Source: Desulfomicrobium baculatum DSM 4028 (GTDB taxonomy: Bacteria > Desulfobacterota > Desulfovibrionia > Desulfovibrionales > Desulfomicrobiaceae). From it: DNA of 64,000 nt. The position numbers were made by a program, and so were the translations under genes. Where the stretch lies: positions 2,668,501 to 2,732,500 of the forward strand of contig NC_013173.1 in NCBI RefSeq assembly GCF_000023225.1, written 5' to 3'. This document shows positions 41,954-52,044 of the stretch, one piece after another (position 1 is the first letter of the stretch; every line of letters begins with the position of its first letter). Under the pieces are notes generated by a model. That model did not search any database. It saw nothing but the letters and a program-made list of their open reading frames with translations, and was not told the DNA's origin.

Positions 41954-43315
41954 TCAGCGTTTTCCGACACGCCCCAGGGAACAGAACACGCCCGCCACGC
42001 AAAGCCCTGCGCAGACGGCAAAGATGATGCGCATGCTGGCCAGAAATTCCGGGATCGTTTCAGGGGCGATCTGGCGGTCATGCAGCAAAAAACCGAAGAC
42101 CACGGCGGCGATGCCCATGGACAGGGTCATGCCGAAGGTGCGCATGGTCGCGACCAGGCTGGAGGCGATGCTGTAGTGCCGGGGTTCGACGCTGCCCATG
42201 ACCACGCTCATGTTGGGCGAGGCGAACAGGGCGAACCCGAGACCCAGCAAGGCCAGAATCGCGCCGATCTCAAGCAACCCGGTGTGCAGGTCCACCCCGC
42301 ACATCCCCAGCAGCCCCAGGGCGCACAGCGCCATGCCCAGGCTGGCCAGCCAGGCCGCGTTGAAGCGATCGGCCAGGACCCCGGCCAGAGGGGAGAGCAG
42401 GCTCTGCACCACGGGCTGGACAATCAGTATGAACCCGGCATGCATGGGCGAAAAACCCTTCACCACCTGCAGGTACAGACTGAGCAAAAAGCCCACCGCG
42501 AAGGTGCCCGCGTAATTGACCAGGGTCGCCAAGCTCGAGAGCAGAAAGACCCTGTTGGCCGTGAACAGCGAAAGGTCGATGAGCGGATGGGCGACGCTGC
42601 GCGAACGCAGCACGAAAAAAACGCCCAGGATCAATGCCGCACCGAGCAGAGGCAGTCCCCGCTCCGGCCTGGCCAGCCCGGTCAGTCCGTTGACGCAGCA
42701 GACCACAAAGGCGGCGTACAGGAGGCTCCCGATCAGATCGAAACCTTCGCCATGCGCCGGGCGCCATTCGTCCTTGATCCTGCGGGCCATGATCCAGGCC
42801 AGAAGGCCCGGAGGCAAGCACAGAAAGAAGACCGAGCGCCACCCGGCCAGGGAGGTCATCATTCCGCCCACAAGCGGCCCCACGGACAGGCCGAGGTAGA
42901 CGCAGGCGACCATGATGCCCATGACCCGGCCCCGCTCGGTGCGCGGATACAATTCCGTGACGATGGCCACGCCCGTGGACAGAATCATGGCCGCGCCCAC
43001 CCCCTGCACGACGCGCAGAGCCACGAGGCTGGTCACGGACCAGGCCAGGGATGCGCACAACGAAAAGATCACGAACGCCGCCGTACCCCAGACAAAGGTC
43101 CGCCTGCGGCCCAGAATGTCGGCCAGCCGGCCCACAGGCAACAGAATGGCGGCCAGGGCCAGGATATAGCTCCCCGCGATCCAGCTGAGTTCCACGGCCG
43201 TGGCCCCAAGCTCCACCTGCATGACCGGCAGGGTGATGGCCACGGCGGACATCATGAACGGAACCAGAAAACTGGCCACGGACGCGGCGGCCAGCGCGGA
43301 TGTACGAATATGCAT
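41954..43315 (-). CDS. DHA2-family MFS multidrug transporter (EmrB/QacA-like)
   Basis: 453 residues, 12-14 transmembrane segments. Motif A SYILALAAILLPVGRLADILGRRR near residue 47-75 (read in two parts), motif B LRVVQGVGAAMI, and motif C LGLSVGPLVGG in helix 5, which mark drug:H+ antiporters. GGAGG precedes ATG 43315. It is divergent from ptb. No adaptor or TolC partner adjoins it. Substrate unknown. Confidence 0.88.
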   Translation of the reverse strand: MHIRTSALAAASVASFLVPFMMSAVAITLPVMQVELGATAVELSWIAGSYILALAAILLPVGRLADILGRRRTFVWGTAAFVIFSLCASLAWSVTSLVALRVVQGVGAAMILSTGVAIVTELYPRTERGRVMGIMVACVYLGLSVGPLVGGMMTSLAGWRSVFFLCLPPGLLAWIMARRIKDEWRPAHGEGFDLIGSLLYAAFVVCCVNGLTGLARPERGLPLLGAALILGVFFVLRSRSVAHPLIDLSLFTANRVFLLSSLATLVNYAGTFAVGFLLSLYLQVVKGFSPMHAGFILIVQPVVQSLLSPLAGVLADRFNAAWLASLGMALCALGLLGMCGVDLHTGLLEIGAILALLGLGFALFASPNMSVVMGSVEPRHYSIASSLVATMRTFGMTLSMGIAAVVFGFLLHDRQIAPETIPEFLASMRIIFAVCAGLCVAGVFCSLGRVGKR

Positions 43316-43462
43316 GCTTCCTCCGAAGATCGGCCCTGCTTAGCTCCGTGCGGGCACAGGGGCAAGTCCCGCAACCAAGGCTGCAAAAATGGCAAAAACA
43401 GTTGCGGACCTCTTGTTTTCAATCAATCGATGATCTATCGGCATGGCTCGCAAGGAGATGCC

Positions 43463-44377
43463 ATGCTCACATCCATGAAGTCCATCATCGACAAGGCCCT
43501 GACCCTGCCCCGGCAGACCGTGGCCGTGGCCTGCGCCCAGGATGCCGAGGCCCTTAAGGCCGTGGCCGAGGCCCAGGCCATGGGGCTGGCCGATTTCATA
43601 CTGGTCGGCAACACCGACAAAATCAGATCCATCGCCGATACAATCGAACTGGATCTCGCGCCCTTCGAGCTGGTCGACGCGCGGGGCGAGGCCTGCGGCG
43701 CGGCGACCACGGTGGCGGTCGTGGCCTCGGGCCGCGCCCAGATCCTCTTGAAGGGCTTTGTGGACTCCTCGGTCCTGTTCAAAGCCGTCCTGAACCGCGA
43801 CGCGGGCCTGCGCAACGGCGCAACGGTCAGCCACACCGTGGTCATGGACGTGCCCGGCTTCGACAAGCTCTATCTTTTGACCGACGCGGCCATGATCATC
43901 CGGCCGGACCTTGAGACCAAGCGCCAGATCGTGCTCAACGCCGTTAAGGTGGCCCGCGCCCTGGGCAACCCGGACCCCGTGGTCGGAGTCTTGTGCGAGT
44001 CCGAGAAGGTCAACCCGAAAATGCCGGCCACCGTGGACGCCGCGGCCCTGGTGGAAATGAACCGCAGCGCTGTACTGACGGGCTGCCGCGTGGGCGGGCC
44101 CTACGCCCTGGACAACGCCATCAGCATCGAAGCCGCCCGGCACAAGGGCATGCGCGACCCGCTGGCGGGCAAGGCCGATATCCTGCTGGCCCCGGACCTG
44201 GCGGCGGGCAACATCTTTTACAAGAGTCTCATGTATTTCGCCCATGCCCGTTCGGCCGGAGTGGTCATGGGCACCAAGGCCCCGGTGCTGCTCAATTCGC
44301 GGGCCGACTCCCACCAGACCAAGATCAACGCCGTGGCCCTGGGCATCCTCATGGCCGCAAACGGAAACCAGGCATGA
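43463..44377 (+). CDS. ptb: Phosphate butyryl/acyltransferase
   Basis: 304 residues of the PTA_PTB family (GLADFILVGNTDKIRS, ILLKGFVDSSVLFKAVLNRD, GKADILLAPDLAAGNI). It converts an acyl-CoA plus phosphate to acyl-phosphate. ATG 43463 follows AAGGAG. Its stop overlaps the buk start (ATGA), giving a two-gene unit for ATP formation from butyryl-CoA or branched-chain acyl-CoA. Together with the aldehyde oxidoreductase of this window it could serve amino-acid or fatty-acid fermentation; that link is inference. Confidence 0.9.
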   Translation: MLTSMKSIIDKALTLPRQTVAVACAQDAEALKAVAEAQAMGLADFILVGNTDKIRSIADTIELDLAPFELVDARGEACGAATTVAVVASGRAQILLKGFVDSSVLFKAVLNRDAGLRNGATVSHTVVMDVPGFDKLYLLTDAAMIIRPDLETKRQIVLNAVKVARALGNPDPVVGVLCESEKVNPKMPATVDAAALVEMNRSAVLTGCRVGGPYALDNAISIEAARHKGMRDPLAGKADILLAPDLAAGNIFYKSLMYFAHARSAGVVMGTKAPVLLNSRADSHQTKINAVALGILMAANGNQA

Positions 44378-45462
44378 AGATTCTTGCCATAAACCCAGGA
44401 TCTACCTCCACCAAGATCGCGGTCTTTGACGACCGGCAGGAGCTCTTCGTGGAAACCATCCGCCACGATGCGGCCGATCTCGCGCGATTCGAGCATGTCA
44501 TGGATCAGGAGCAGCTCCGGCGGGAGACCATCACCCAGGCCATGATCCGGCACGGGCAGAGCGTTTCAGAGCTTGGTGCCGTCATCGGCCGGGGCGGGCT
44601 CATGCGCCCCATTCCCGGCGGCGTGTACGCCGTCGGCCCGCAGATGCTATTCGATCTGCGGTCCTGCGCGTTCGGCACCCACGCCTCCAATCTCGGCGCC
44701 ATCCTGGCCCACGATCTGGCCACAAGCGCAGGCATTCCCGCGCTTATCGCCGACCCCGTGGTTGTGGACGAACTCGGGCCCCTGGCCCGCTACTCCGGAC
44801 ACCCCTCCATAGAACGGCGCAGCATCTTCCACGCCCTGAACCACAAGGCCGTGGCCAGGCGCGTGGCGGAAGGATTGGGACGATCCTATGAAGAGCTGCG
44901 CCTCATCATCGCCCACCTGGGCGGGGGCGTGTCCGTGGGCGCGCACGAGCTGGGCCGGGTGGTGGACGTTAACAACGCCCTCGACGGGGATGGTCCCTTC
45001 TCGCCCGAACGCAGCGGCGGCCTGCCCGCCGCAGAGATCGTGAGCTGGTGCTTCGCGCCCGGCGCGACCGAACGGGATATCCGGCGCAGGATCACGGGCC
45101 AGGGCGGTTTCCTGGCCTACCTGGGCACGGCCAGCGGCATGGAAATCGAGGAGCGCATCCGCAAGGGCGACGCACTCGCCCGGGAAGTGCGGCAGGCCAT
45201 GGCCTACCAGGTGGCCAAGGAAATCGGGGCCATGGGCGCGGTGCTGCGCGGACAGGTCGACGCCGTGATCCTGACCGGCGGGCTCGTGCATGACCGGGAG
45301 CTGGCAAACAGCATCGCTGAACACGTGCAATTCCTGGGGCCGGTCATGGTCCATGCGGGAGAAGACGAAATGTCCGCCCTGGCCCTGGCCGCCCTGCGCG
45401 CAGTGGCCGACCCTGAATCCATCCACACCTATCCACCCCGCAAGGCTACCGAATCCGCCTGA
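44374..45462 (+). CDS. buk: Butyrate (short-chain acid) kinase
   Basis: 362 residues starting MKILAINPGSTSTKIAVF, the phosphate-binding loop of the ASKHA acetate/butyrate kinase family. LIIAHLGGGVSVGAH, FLAYLGTASGMEIEERI and AVILTGGLVHDREL complete the actin-like fold. It makes ATP from acyl-phosphate. Length equals typical Buk (about 355). It is translationally coupled to ptb by ATGA. Confidence 0.93.
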   Translation: MKILAINPGSTSTKIAVFDDRQELFVETIRHDAADLARFEHVMDQEQLRRETITQAMIRHGQSVSELGAVIGRGGLMRPIPGGVYAVGPQMLFDLRSCAFGTHASNLGAILAHDLATSAGIPALIADPVVVDELGPLARYSGHPSIERRSIFHALNHKAVARRVAEGLGRSYEELRLIIAHLGGGVSVGAHELGRVVDVNNALDGDGPFSPERSGGLPAAEIVSWCFAPGATERDIRRRITGQGGFLAYLGTASGMEIEERIRKGDALAREVRQAMAYQVAKEIGAMGAVLRGQVDAVILTGGLVHDRELANSIAEHVQFLGPVMVHAGEDEMSALALAALRAVADPESIHTYPPRKATESA

Positions 45463-45585
45463 GCCCGAACCGCGCCTTTGTCCACCAAATCCGGGATTAA
45501 ACGGGAATTGCCCCTTTTCCCGCAGGGCGCTCTGGGTTAATGATATGTAATATTCTGCACCGCCAAGCCCAGGAGCCAAAAGGGA

Positions 45586-45981
45586 ATGAACAAAAAAATC
45601 GTTTGGGATCAATCTTTTGAAACGAATATCCCCGAAGTCGACACCCAGCATCAACGCCTGGTCGAAATCATAGGCACCCTGGCGGACGGCATCGGTTGCG
45701 CATCCATGGACGACCTGCAAGCAGTCCTGGCCCAGCTCAAGGAATACGCCCAGTACCACTTCCGGACCGAGGAGACGATCATGGACGCCGCAGGCTACGC
45801 CGATCTGGCGGAGCACCGGGATGAGCATCTGGCCTTCGTCGACCAGCTCCAGCTCTTTGATCTGGATATCATCCTGGCCTCGGAAGGGCTGGCCTGGGAC
45901 ATGTACCATTTCCTGAGCGGCTGGCTGACCAACCATATCCTCGTCGTCGACAAGAAATTCTCGACATCGCTATCGGTCTGA
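45586..45981 (+). CDS. Bacteriohemerythrin
   Basis: 131 residues with all diiron ligands: DTQHQRL, HFRTEE, HRDEH and the final HILVVDK. It binds O2 reversibly and is common in sulfate reducers that meet oxygen, as carrier, sensor or oxygen scavenger. It is a single-domain cytoplasmic form with AAAGGG upstream of the ATG. It stands alone between buk and the efflux operon. Confidence 0.93.
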   Translation: MNKKIVWDQSFETNIPEVDTQHQRLVEIIGTLADGIGCASMDDLQAVLAQLKEYAQYHFRTEETIMDAAGYADLAEHRDEHLAFVDQLQLFDLDIILASEGLAWDMYHFLSGWLTNHILVVDKKFSTSLSV

Positions 45982-46109
45982 AACCCGCCCGCGAACTTCG
46001 ACGCAACTGTAAAGAGCGGCCCTCTGCCATTCACCTTTCAGATTCAGATTGCACGCATGGTCACGCCGCGCACAACCTGCTTCCTTCTCTGTCTTCCGGA
46101 GCGCATCGC

Positions 46110-47507
46110 ATGAGGCTACTCGTTTTTCTTGTTCTCATTCTGAGCGGATGCCACGCCTTCACCCCCGTACCCCCGTCAGTGCCACAACCGCCGCAGGCGT
46201 ACCGTCTGCAAGCCGGGGAACATATGCCCGGCGAAGAGTGGTGGCGCGCACTGCACAGCGAAGACCTCAACAGGCTGATGGATGAAGCGTTGCGCTCCGC
46301 CCCGGACATTCGCACAGCCCTGGCCCGACTCGAACAGGCCGAGGCCGCCGCGCAGAAAACCGGGAGCGCCCTGTGGCCGACCCTGGACGCCAGCGCCGAG
46401 GCTGCGCGGTCCTGGACCAAACTCCACGCCCAAAACCAGGTCGAGAGCGACACCTACGGTCTGGGACTGGCCGCCAGCTATGAACTCGACCTCTGGGGCC
46501 GGGTCAGGGCGCTGCGGCAGGCCGATACGCTTTTCGTCATGGCCAGTCGCGACGACCTGCGCACGGCGGCCCTGACCTTAAGCGGCGAAGTCGTCGGGGC
46601 CTGGATATCCCTCTGTTCGACCAGGCAGCAGCTCGCCGTGCTTGAAGAGCAGCAGCGCACCAATGCGGCCATCCTCTCCACCCTTGAACTGCGCTTCGCC
46701 AACTCGCTCGCCTCGGCTCTGGATGTGCTGCAGCAGCGCGAAGCCATCGCCCAGACCGAAACCGTCATTTTCCCCCTGAGGTCCGAAGCCGTGCGTCTGG
46801 AAAACCGGATCAACCTGCTCCTGGGCAAAGCGCCCGGCAGCGTGGATCTGGCCAGCGCCACCACTCTCCCGGAGCCCATGCCCATCCCAGGCACAGGGCT
46901 TCCGGCGGACCTGCTGCGCGAGCGCCCCGACATCCGCGCCGCCTGGCAGCGTCTGCTCGAATCGGGCTGGGACGTGGCCGCCGCCAGGGCCGACCGCATG
47001 CCGGCGCTGCGCCTGACAGGAAATTTCGAGCACAGCGGCGGCGATGCGAGCCGCATCTTCGACAACTGGCTGGCTAATCTCGCCGCATCCCTGACCGCCC
47101 CGATCATCGACGGAGGCAGCCGCCGGGCCGAAGTGGAACGGCAGGAGGCCGTGCGCAGGGAACGCCTGGCCACATATGAAAAAACCGTGTTCTCGGCCCT
47201 GTCCGAAGTGGACACCGCGGTCAGCTCCGTCCTCAAGCAAATCGAACTGGTCCGCGCCCTTACGACGCAGCGCGACACAGCCCAGGCTGCGCTGACCAGC
47301 GCCCGGATTCGCTATCAGAACGGCGTGCTCGAATACGACACGGTCCTTTCCCTGTTGCTGAAATTGCAGCAACTCGATCGCACGCACATTCGTGAACAGG
47401 CATCGCTTCTGACCCTGCAGACCGGACTTTGCCGGGCTCTGGGCAAAGGCTGGCGCACCTCTTTCCCCGACGCTCCCTCAAATACCAAAGCGGAAAAAAG
47501 TATATGA
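46110..47507 (+). CDS. Outer-membrane efflux lipoprotein (OprM/NodT type)
   Basis: 465 residues with a lipobox (LILSGC), EEWWRALHSEDLNRLMDEAL and two TolC-type repeats (ALARLEQAEAAA; SAIRYQNG-like SARIRYQNGVLEYDTVL near the end). It forms the outer-membrane channel of the RND pump encoded by the following genes. CGGAG precedes ATG 46110. Its stop overlaps the adaptor start (ATGA). Signals for regulation were not seen. Confidence 0.9.
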   Translation: MRLLVFLVLILSGCHAFTPVPPSVPQPPQAYRLQAGEHMPGEEWWRALHSEDLNRLMDEALRSAPDIRTALARLEQAEAAAQKTGSALWPTLDASAEAARSWTKLHAQNQVESDTYGLGLAASYELDLWGRVRALRQADTLFVMASRDDLRTAALTLSGEVVGAWISLCSTRQQLAVLEEQQRTNAAILSTLELRFANSLASALDVLQQREAIAQTETVIFPLRSEAVRLENRINLLLGKAPGSVDLASATTLPEPMPIPGTGLPADLLRERPDIRAAWQRLLESGWDVAAARADRMPALRLTGNFEHSGGDASRIFDNWLANLAASLTAPIIDGGSRRAEVERQEAVRRERLATYEKTVFSALSEVDTAVSSVLKQIELVRALTTQRDTAQAALTSARIRYQNGVLEYDTVLSLLLKLQQLDRTHIREQASLLTLQTGLCRALGKGWRTSFPDAPSNTKAEKSI

Positions 47508-48685
47508 TCATCCCTGAATGCGACAACACAAAGCCCCTGCCGAGACGAATCAAGCTCCTGGTTCTTGTTTTGTCCCTGCTTGTCATCGGAGCCGGAATTT
47601 TCATGGCCGTCCGCTTCATCAAAACCCGGCCCAAACCGCCGCAACGCCCTCCGGCGCTCATCGCCCCCCTGGTCGAAACAACCACGGTCACGGCGGGGCC
47701 GCAGACAGCCGTCGTCCAGGTCCTGGGAACCGTCGTTCCCGCGCGCCAGACCCAGATCCGGGCCGAGGTGGCCGGAATCGTCCGTGAAATCGCCCCCGGC
47801 TTTCTGCCCGGTGGAATCGTCACCAAAGGCAGCCCCTTGCTGCGGCTCAAAGATGAGGATTTTCGCCTGATCGTGACCAGCAGGGAGGCGGAACTTCAAA
47901 GCGCCGCAGCCGCGCTGGAACTCGAAATCGGCTACCAGCAGGTGGCCAGACATGAATGGGATCTCCTTGAGATGACGGGCAAGGCCGGGGAAAGTTCGGA
48001 CCTGGCCCTGCGCAAACCGCAACTCGCCCAGGCCCGGGCCAAGCTCCGCCAGGCCGAAGCGGCGCTGGAGCAGGCCCGGCTCGACCTGAAGCGGACCAAG
48101 CTGACCGCGCCCTTTACGGCCCTCGTGCTGGACAAGAACGTGGAGCTCGGCTCCCGGGTCTCCATCACCGACACCCTGGCCACCCTGGTCGATACAGGCG
48201 AATTCTGGGTCGAGGCCGCCATCCCGGTGGACCGTCTGCCCTGGATCACCCTGCCGGGGAAAAACAGCCCCGGCTCGAAGGTGCGCATCCTGTCCCAAGC
48301 CAGCGGCGCCGAACGCAGCGGCCACATCCTGCGCCTGCGCGGAGACCTGGAAGAGCAGGGCCGCCTGGCGCGGGTGCAGGTCTCCTTGCCGGCCCCCCTT
48401 GAAGCCAAACCCGCGCCCATTTTGCTGGGTGAATACGTGCGCCTTGAAATCGAGGGCACCCGCCTTCAGAACGTGATCCGCCTGCCCAGGGCCGCGCTGC
48501 GCGAAAACGACACGGTCTGGGCCGTGCACAACGCAACCCTGGCCATTCGGCCCGCCACCGTGGTCTGGCGCGATACGCACACGGTCCTGATCTCGGACGG
48601 CCTTGCCTCCGGCGACACCGTGGTGACCAGCGAGCTGGCCTCTCCCATCGACGGCATGCCCGTCACCCTGGGCGAGGAAAGGTAG
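47504..48685 (+). CDS. RND periplasmic adaptor (membrane fusion protein)
   Basis: 393 residues. N-terminal membrane anchor (LLVLVLSLLVIGAGIFMAVRF), lipoyl/barrel strand (TQIRAEVAGIVREIAPG), alpha-hairpin (about 110-190, rich in Ala/Leu/Gln), and beta-barrel LVDTGEFWVEAAIPVDRLPW. ATG 47504 overlaps the previous stop; the upstream region in this frame belongs to the channel gene. It joins the channel to the RND pump. Confidence 0.92.
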   Translation: MIIPECDNTKPLPRRIKLLVLVLSLLVIGAGIFMAVRFIKTRPKPPQRPPALIAPLVETTTVTAGPQTAVVQVLGTVVPARQTQIRAEVAGIVREIAPGFLPGGIVTKGSPLLRLKDEDFRLIVTSREAELQSAAAALELEIGYQQVARHEWDLLEMTGKAGESSDLALRKPQLAQARAKLRQAEAALEQARLDLKRTKLTAPFTALVLDKNVELGSRVSITDTLATLVDTGEFWVEAAIPVDRLPWITLPGKNSPGSKVRILSQASGAERSGHILRLRGDLEEQGRLARVQVSLPAPLEAKPAPILLGEYVRLEIEGTRLQNVIRLPRAALRENDTVWAVHNATLAIRPATVVWRDTHTVLISDGLASGDTVVTSELASPIDGMPVTLGEER

Positions 48686-48689
48686 ATCC

Positions 48690-51600
48690 ATGCGCCAGAA
48701 AATTCAGCACGGCGCCATCGCCTGGATGGCCTCCAATCCGGTGGCCGCGAATCTGATCATGCTGCTCTGCCTCGTGGGCGGGCTGATCATGGCCTCCCAG
48801 ATCAAGCAGGAAGTCTTTCCCGAATTCGAGTCCGAGATCGTGACCGTGTCCGTGGTCTACCCCGGGGCCAGCCCGGAAGAGGTCGAGAAGGGCATTGTCC
48901 TGGCCATCGAAGAGCGGGTCACGGGGCTGGACGGGATCAAGAAGGTCACGTCCTCGTCCACGGAAGGCGTGGGCACGGTCACCATCGAGGCCCTCGAAGG
49001 AACCGACATGGAACGCCTGGCCCAGGACGTCAAAGGCGAGGTCGACCGCATCTCCTCCTTTCCGGAAGACACCGAGACCCCGAAGGTGGTCGTCGCCTCG
49101 AACCAGCGCCGGACCCTGTCCATCGCCGTTTACGGGGACCTGCAGGAAAGCGTGCTGCGCGAAATGGCCGAGACCGTGCGCGACGAACTCCTGCAGGACC
49201 CGGAGATCACCCGCATCGACTTAAGCGGCGCGAGGGATCTTGAAATCGGCATTGAAATTTCCCAGGACACCCTGCGCGCCCATGGCCTGACCCTGCGCGA
49301 GGTGGCGGAAATCATCGGCAACTCGGCACTGGAACTGCCCGGAGGCAGCGTCAAGACCGCGCAGGGGGAAATCCTGGTCCGGGTCAAGGACCGCCGCGAA
49401 CTGGGCAAGGAATTCGCAGGGCTGCCCATCATCAGCACCCCGGAAGGCTCCGTGGTCCGCCTGGAAGACCTCGGCCGCATCACCGACGGATTCGAGGACA
49501 CGGACCTCTACGCCCTGTACAACAATCAGCCCGCCATCCTGCTCGACATCTACCGCGTCGGCGACCAGACGCCCATCTCCGTGTCCGACGCCGTCAAGCG
49601 CCACATGGAGCGCCTGAACCAGATTCTGCCTCCGGGCGTGCACATCGCCAAGCGCAACGACAGTTCCGACATCTTTCGCCAACGCATGGACCTTTTGACC
49701 CGCAACGGCCTCATGGGCCTGTGCCTGGTCTTTGTCCTGCTGGCCCTGTTCCTGGAAATCCGGCTCGCTTTCTGGGTCAGCATGGGCATCCCCATCTCCA
49801 TCATGGGATCGTTTCTGATCCTTCCCGGACTCGGGGTGAGTTTCAATATGATATCCATGTTCGCCTTCATCATCACGCTCGGCATCGTGGTCGATGACGC
49901 CATCGTGGTCGGCGAAAACATATACCAATACAGGGAACAGGGACTCTCCCCCCTCAAAGCCGCCACCAACGGAGCCAGGGAAGTGGTCATGCCCGTGACA
50001 TTCTCGGTGCTGACCAACGTCGTCGCCTTTCTACCCATGCTCTTCGTGCCTGGTGTGCTGGGCCGGGTTTTCGGCGTACTTCCGGCGGTGGTCGTCAGCG
50101 TCTTTATCATTTCGCTGGTGGAGAGCCTCTTCGTGCTGCCTTCCCACCTCGGGCACCTCAAGTCAGGAGGCAGATCCTGGCTGTCCTTCGTGCACAAATG
50201 GCAGGGCAAATTCAGCACCTGGTTCATGCACATGGTGAACACCGTCATCTCGCCCCTGCTCATGCTGACCATCCGCCTGCGCTACCTGACCGTGGCCTTG
50301 GCCGTGGCCGTCCTTGTCGCCACGATGGGATACGTGGCCAGCGGGCGCATGGGCATCGTCATGTTCCCCAAGGTCGAGTCGGATTACGCCTATGTCGAAC
50401 TGGCCATGCCCTTCGGATCGCCGGTGGCAAGGACGGAGGCGGCCATCGAGCGCATGGTCCGCATCGCAGGCGACCTGGCCCGTGAAAACGGCGGAGCGGA
50501 ACTGGTCGAAGGCATCTTTTCCCAGGTCGGCACGAGTTCCGGCGGGCACCAGGGTTCGGTGCGCGTCTTTCTGACCCCGCCCGAACAACGCACCCTGTCC
50601 ACCACGGAATTCACCAACCAGTGGCGAGAGCGCGTCGGCGACATCGCCGGAGCCGAGTACCTCAAATTCGAATCGGATCGCGGCGGGCCGGGGTCGGGTG
50701 CGGCTCTGACCATCGAACTTTCGCACCGTTCAACACAGGTTCTGGAAAAAGCGGGAGAGGATCTGGCCAAGGAGCTTGGCGCCTATGCCCAGGTTTCGGA
50801 TATTGACGACGGATTCTCCGCCGGAAAGACCCAGCTCGATTTCCGCATCCGTCCGGAAGGCCGCAGCCTGGGCCTGACATCCCAGGACGTGGCCCGCCAG
50901 ATCCGCGCAGCCTTCTTCGGAGCGGAAGCCCTGCGCCAGCAGCGCGGCCGCAACGAAATAAAGGTCATGGTCCGCCTGCCCGAGGGCGAACGCATCTCCC
51001 TGCAGAATATCGAGGATTTCCTGGTGCGCACTCCGGCCGGAAAAAGCGTGCTGCTGCGGGAGGTGGCGGACGTCAGCAAAGGACATTCCTACACCAGCAT
51101 CGAGCGGCGCAATGGCCGTCGCATCATCTCCGTGACCGCCGACGTGACGCCTCCGTCCGAAGCCGCCGCGATCATAAATTCCGTCAGGGACGGTTTTCTG
51201 CCTCGGCTGCAGGACCGCTATCAGGGCCTGGAGTTCAGCTTCGAAGGCAAACAGGCCGACATAAAAGAGGGGGTCGGGGCACTCTTGCTGGGACTTGGCA
51301 TGGGCAGCCTGTGCATCTTCGCCCTGCTGGCCATCCCCCTGCGCAGCTACGCGCAGCCACTGATCATCATGACCAGCATCCCGTTCGGCGTGGTCGGCGC
51401 TATTTTCGGGCATCTGCTCATGGGCTACAGCCTGAGCCTGGTGTCGCTTTTCGGCATCGTGGCCCTGTCCGGGGTGGTGGTCAACGCCTCACTGGTGCTC
51501 ATCGACTGTGCCAACGGCAAGCGCCGTCTGGGGCACTCGGCCCTGTCCTCCATCCACCAGGCCAGCCTGCAGCGCTTCCGCCCCATCCTGCTGACCACGG

Positions 51601-51788
51601 TGACGACCTTTGGCGGACTGGCGCCCATGATCTGGGAAACGTCCCGGCAGGCCCGGTTTCTCATCCCCATGGCGCTGTCGCTGGGGTTCGGCATCGTGTT
51701 TTCGACCTTCATCACCTTGGGGATCGTGCCGTCCCTGTACATGATTCTGGAAGACCTGAAGCGCTTCGGGCGCTCCCTGGTCAAATAA
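48690..51788 (+). CDS. RND efflux pump inner-membrane transporter
   Basis: 1032 residues, usual RND length. Two halves each of one helix, a large periplasmic loop and five or six helices. Proton-relay Asp402-Asp403 in TM4 (VVDDAIVVGENI), KQEVFPEFESEIV after TM1, and the second-half SLVSLFGIVALSGVVVNASL. The family is the AcrB/MdtC-like HAE1 or uncharacterised branch, not clearly a heavy-metal type because no HME signature was found. Start after AGGAAAGGTAG. Substrate unknown. Confidence 0.93.
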   Translation: MRQKIQHGAIAWMASNPVAANLIMLLCLVGGLIMASQIKQEVFPEFESEIVTVSVVYPGASPEEVEKGIVLAIEERVTGLDGIKKVTSSSTEGVGTVTIEALEGTDMERLAQDVKGEVDRISSFPEDTETPKVVVASNQRRTLSIAVYGDLQESVLREMAETVRDELLQDPEITRIDLSGARDLEIGIEISQDTLRAHGLTLREVAEIIGNSALELPGGSVKTAQGEILVRVKDRRELGKEFAGLPIISTPEGSVVRLEDLGRITDGFEDTDLYALYNNQPAILLDIYRVGDQTPISVSDAVKRHMERLNQILPPGVHIAKRNDSSDIFRQRMDLLTRNGLMGLCLVFVLLALFLEIRLAFWVSMGIPISIMGSFLILPGLGVSFNMISMFAFIITLGIVVDDAIVVGENIYQYREQGLSPLKAATNGAREVVMPVTFSVLTNVVAFLPMLFVPGVLGRVFGVLPAVVVSVFIISLVESLFVLPSHLGHLKSGGRSWLSFVHKWQGKFSTWFMHMVNTVISPLLMLTIRLRYLTVALAVAVLVATMGYVASGRMGIVMFPKVESDYAYVELAMPFGSPVARTEAAIERMVRIAGDLARENGGAELVEGIFSQVGTSSGGHQGSVRVFLTPPEQRTLSTTEFTNQWRERVGDIAGAEYLKFESDRGGPGSGAALTIELSHRSTQVLEKAGEDLAKELGAYAQVSDIDDGFSAGKTQLDFRIRPEGRSLGLTSQDVARQIRAAFFGAEALRQQRGRNEIKVMVRLPEGERISLQNIEDFLVRTPAGKSVLLREVADVSKGHSYTSIERRNGRRIISVTADVTPPSEAAAIINSVRDGFLPRLQDRYQGLEFSFEGKQADIKEGVGALLLGLGMGSLCIFALLAIPLRSYAQPLIIMTSIPFGVVGAIFGHLLMGYSLSLVSLFGIVALSGVVVNASLVLIDCANGKRRLGHSALSSIHQASLQRFRPILLTTVTTFGGLAPMIWETSRQARFLIPMALSLGFGIVFSTFITLGIVPSLYMILEDLKRFGRSLVK

Positions 51789-51797
51789 GGAGGAGTT

Positions 51798-51905
51798 GTG
51801 GAGCTTGGAGTACTGCTTGTGCTGGCCGCCGCGGCCGGAGCGCTGGGCTGGTTCTGGCTGGACGGGGTGGGCAGCGGCGAACGCCTGATGAAAGGCCGCC
51901 CCTGA
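51798..51905 (+). CDS. 35-residue single-helix membrane peptide of the RND operon
   Basis: GTG 51798 has a very strong AAGGAGGAG five bases upstream and lies 10 nt after the pump stop. The peptide is one hydrophobic helix (LGVLLVLAAAAGALGWFWL) and a basic tail (MKGRP). By analogy with the AcrB partner AcrZ it may bind the pump; similarity is in size and position only, not sequence. Confidence 0.6.
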   Translation: MELGVLLVLAAAAGALGWFWLDGVGSGERLMKGRP

Positions 51906-51994
51906 GGCGTGCCGCACCCTCTTCCGGCGGAAGAGGAAAAAGAGAACGAAGGTCCGGATCCCAGAAAGATCCAGTAACACCTTGCCCTCCGGGC

Positions 51995-52026
51995 AAAAAA
52001 AAACCCTGCCGGGCAGGGTTTTTTTA
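51995..52026. terminator. Bidirectional terminator after the RND operon
   Basis: A-run, CCCTGC/GCAGGG stem with CGG loop, T-run. It works in both directions and separates the RND operon from the convergent RRM gene. Confidence 0.93.
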
Positions 52027-52044
52027 AGGCTCAGATCGACGCGA

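Noticed and set aside
42080-43462. Long upstream in-frame extension of ptb
   Set aside because: It runs antisense through the MFS gene; ptb has a strong ribosome-binding site at 43463 and the protein family starts there.
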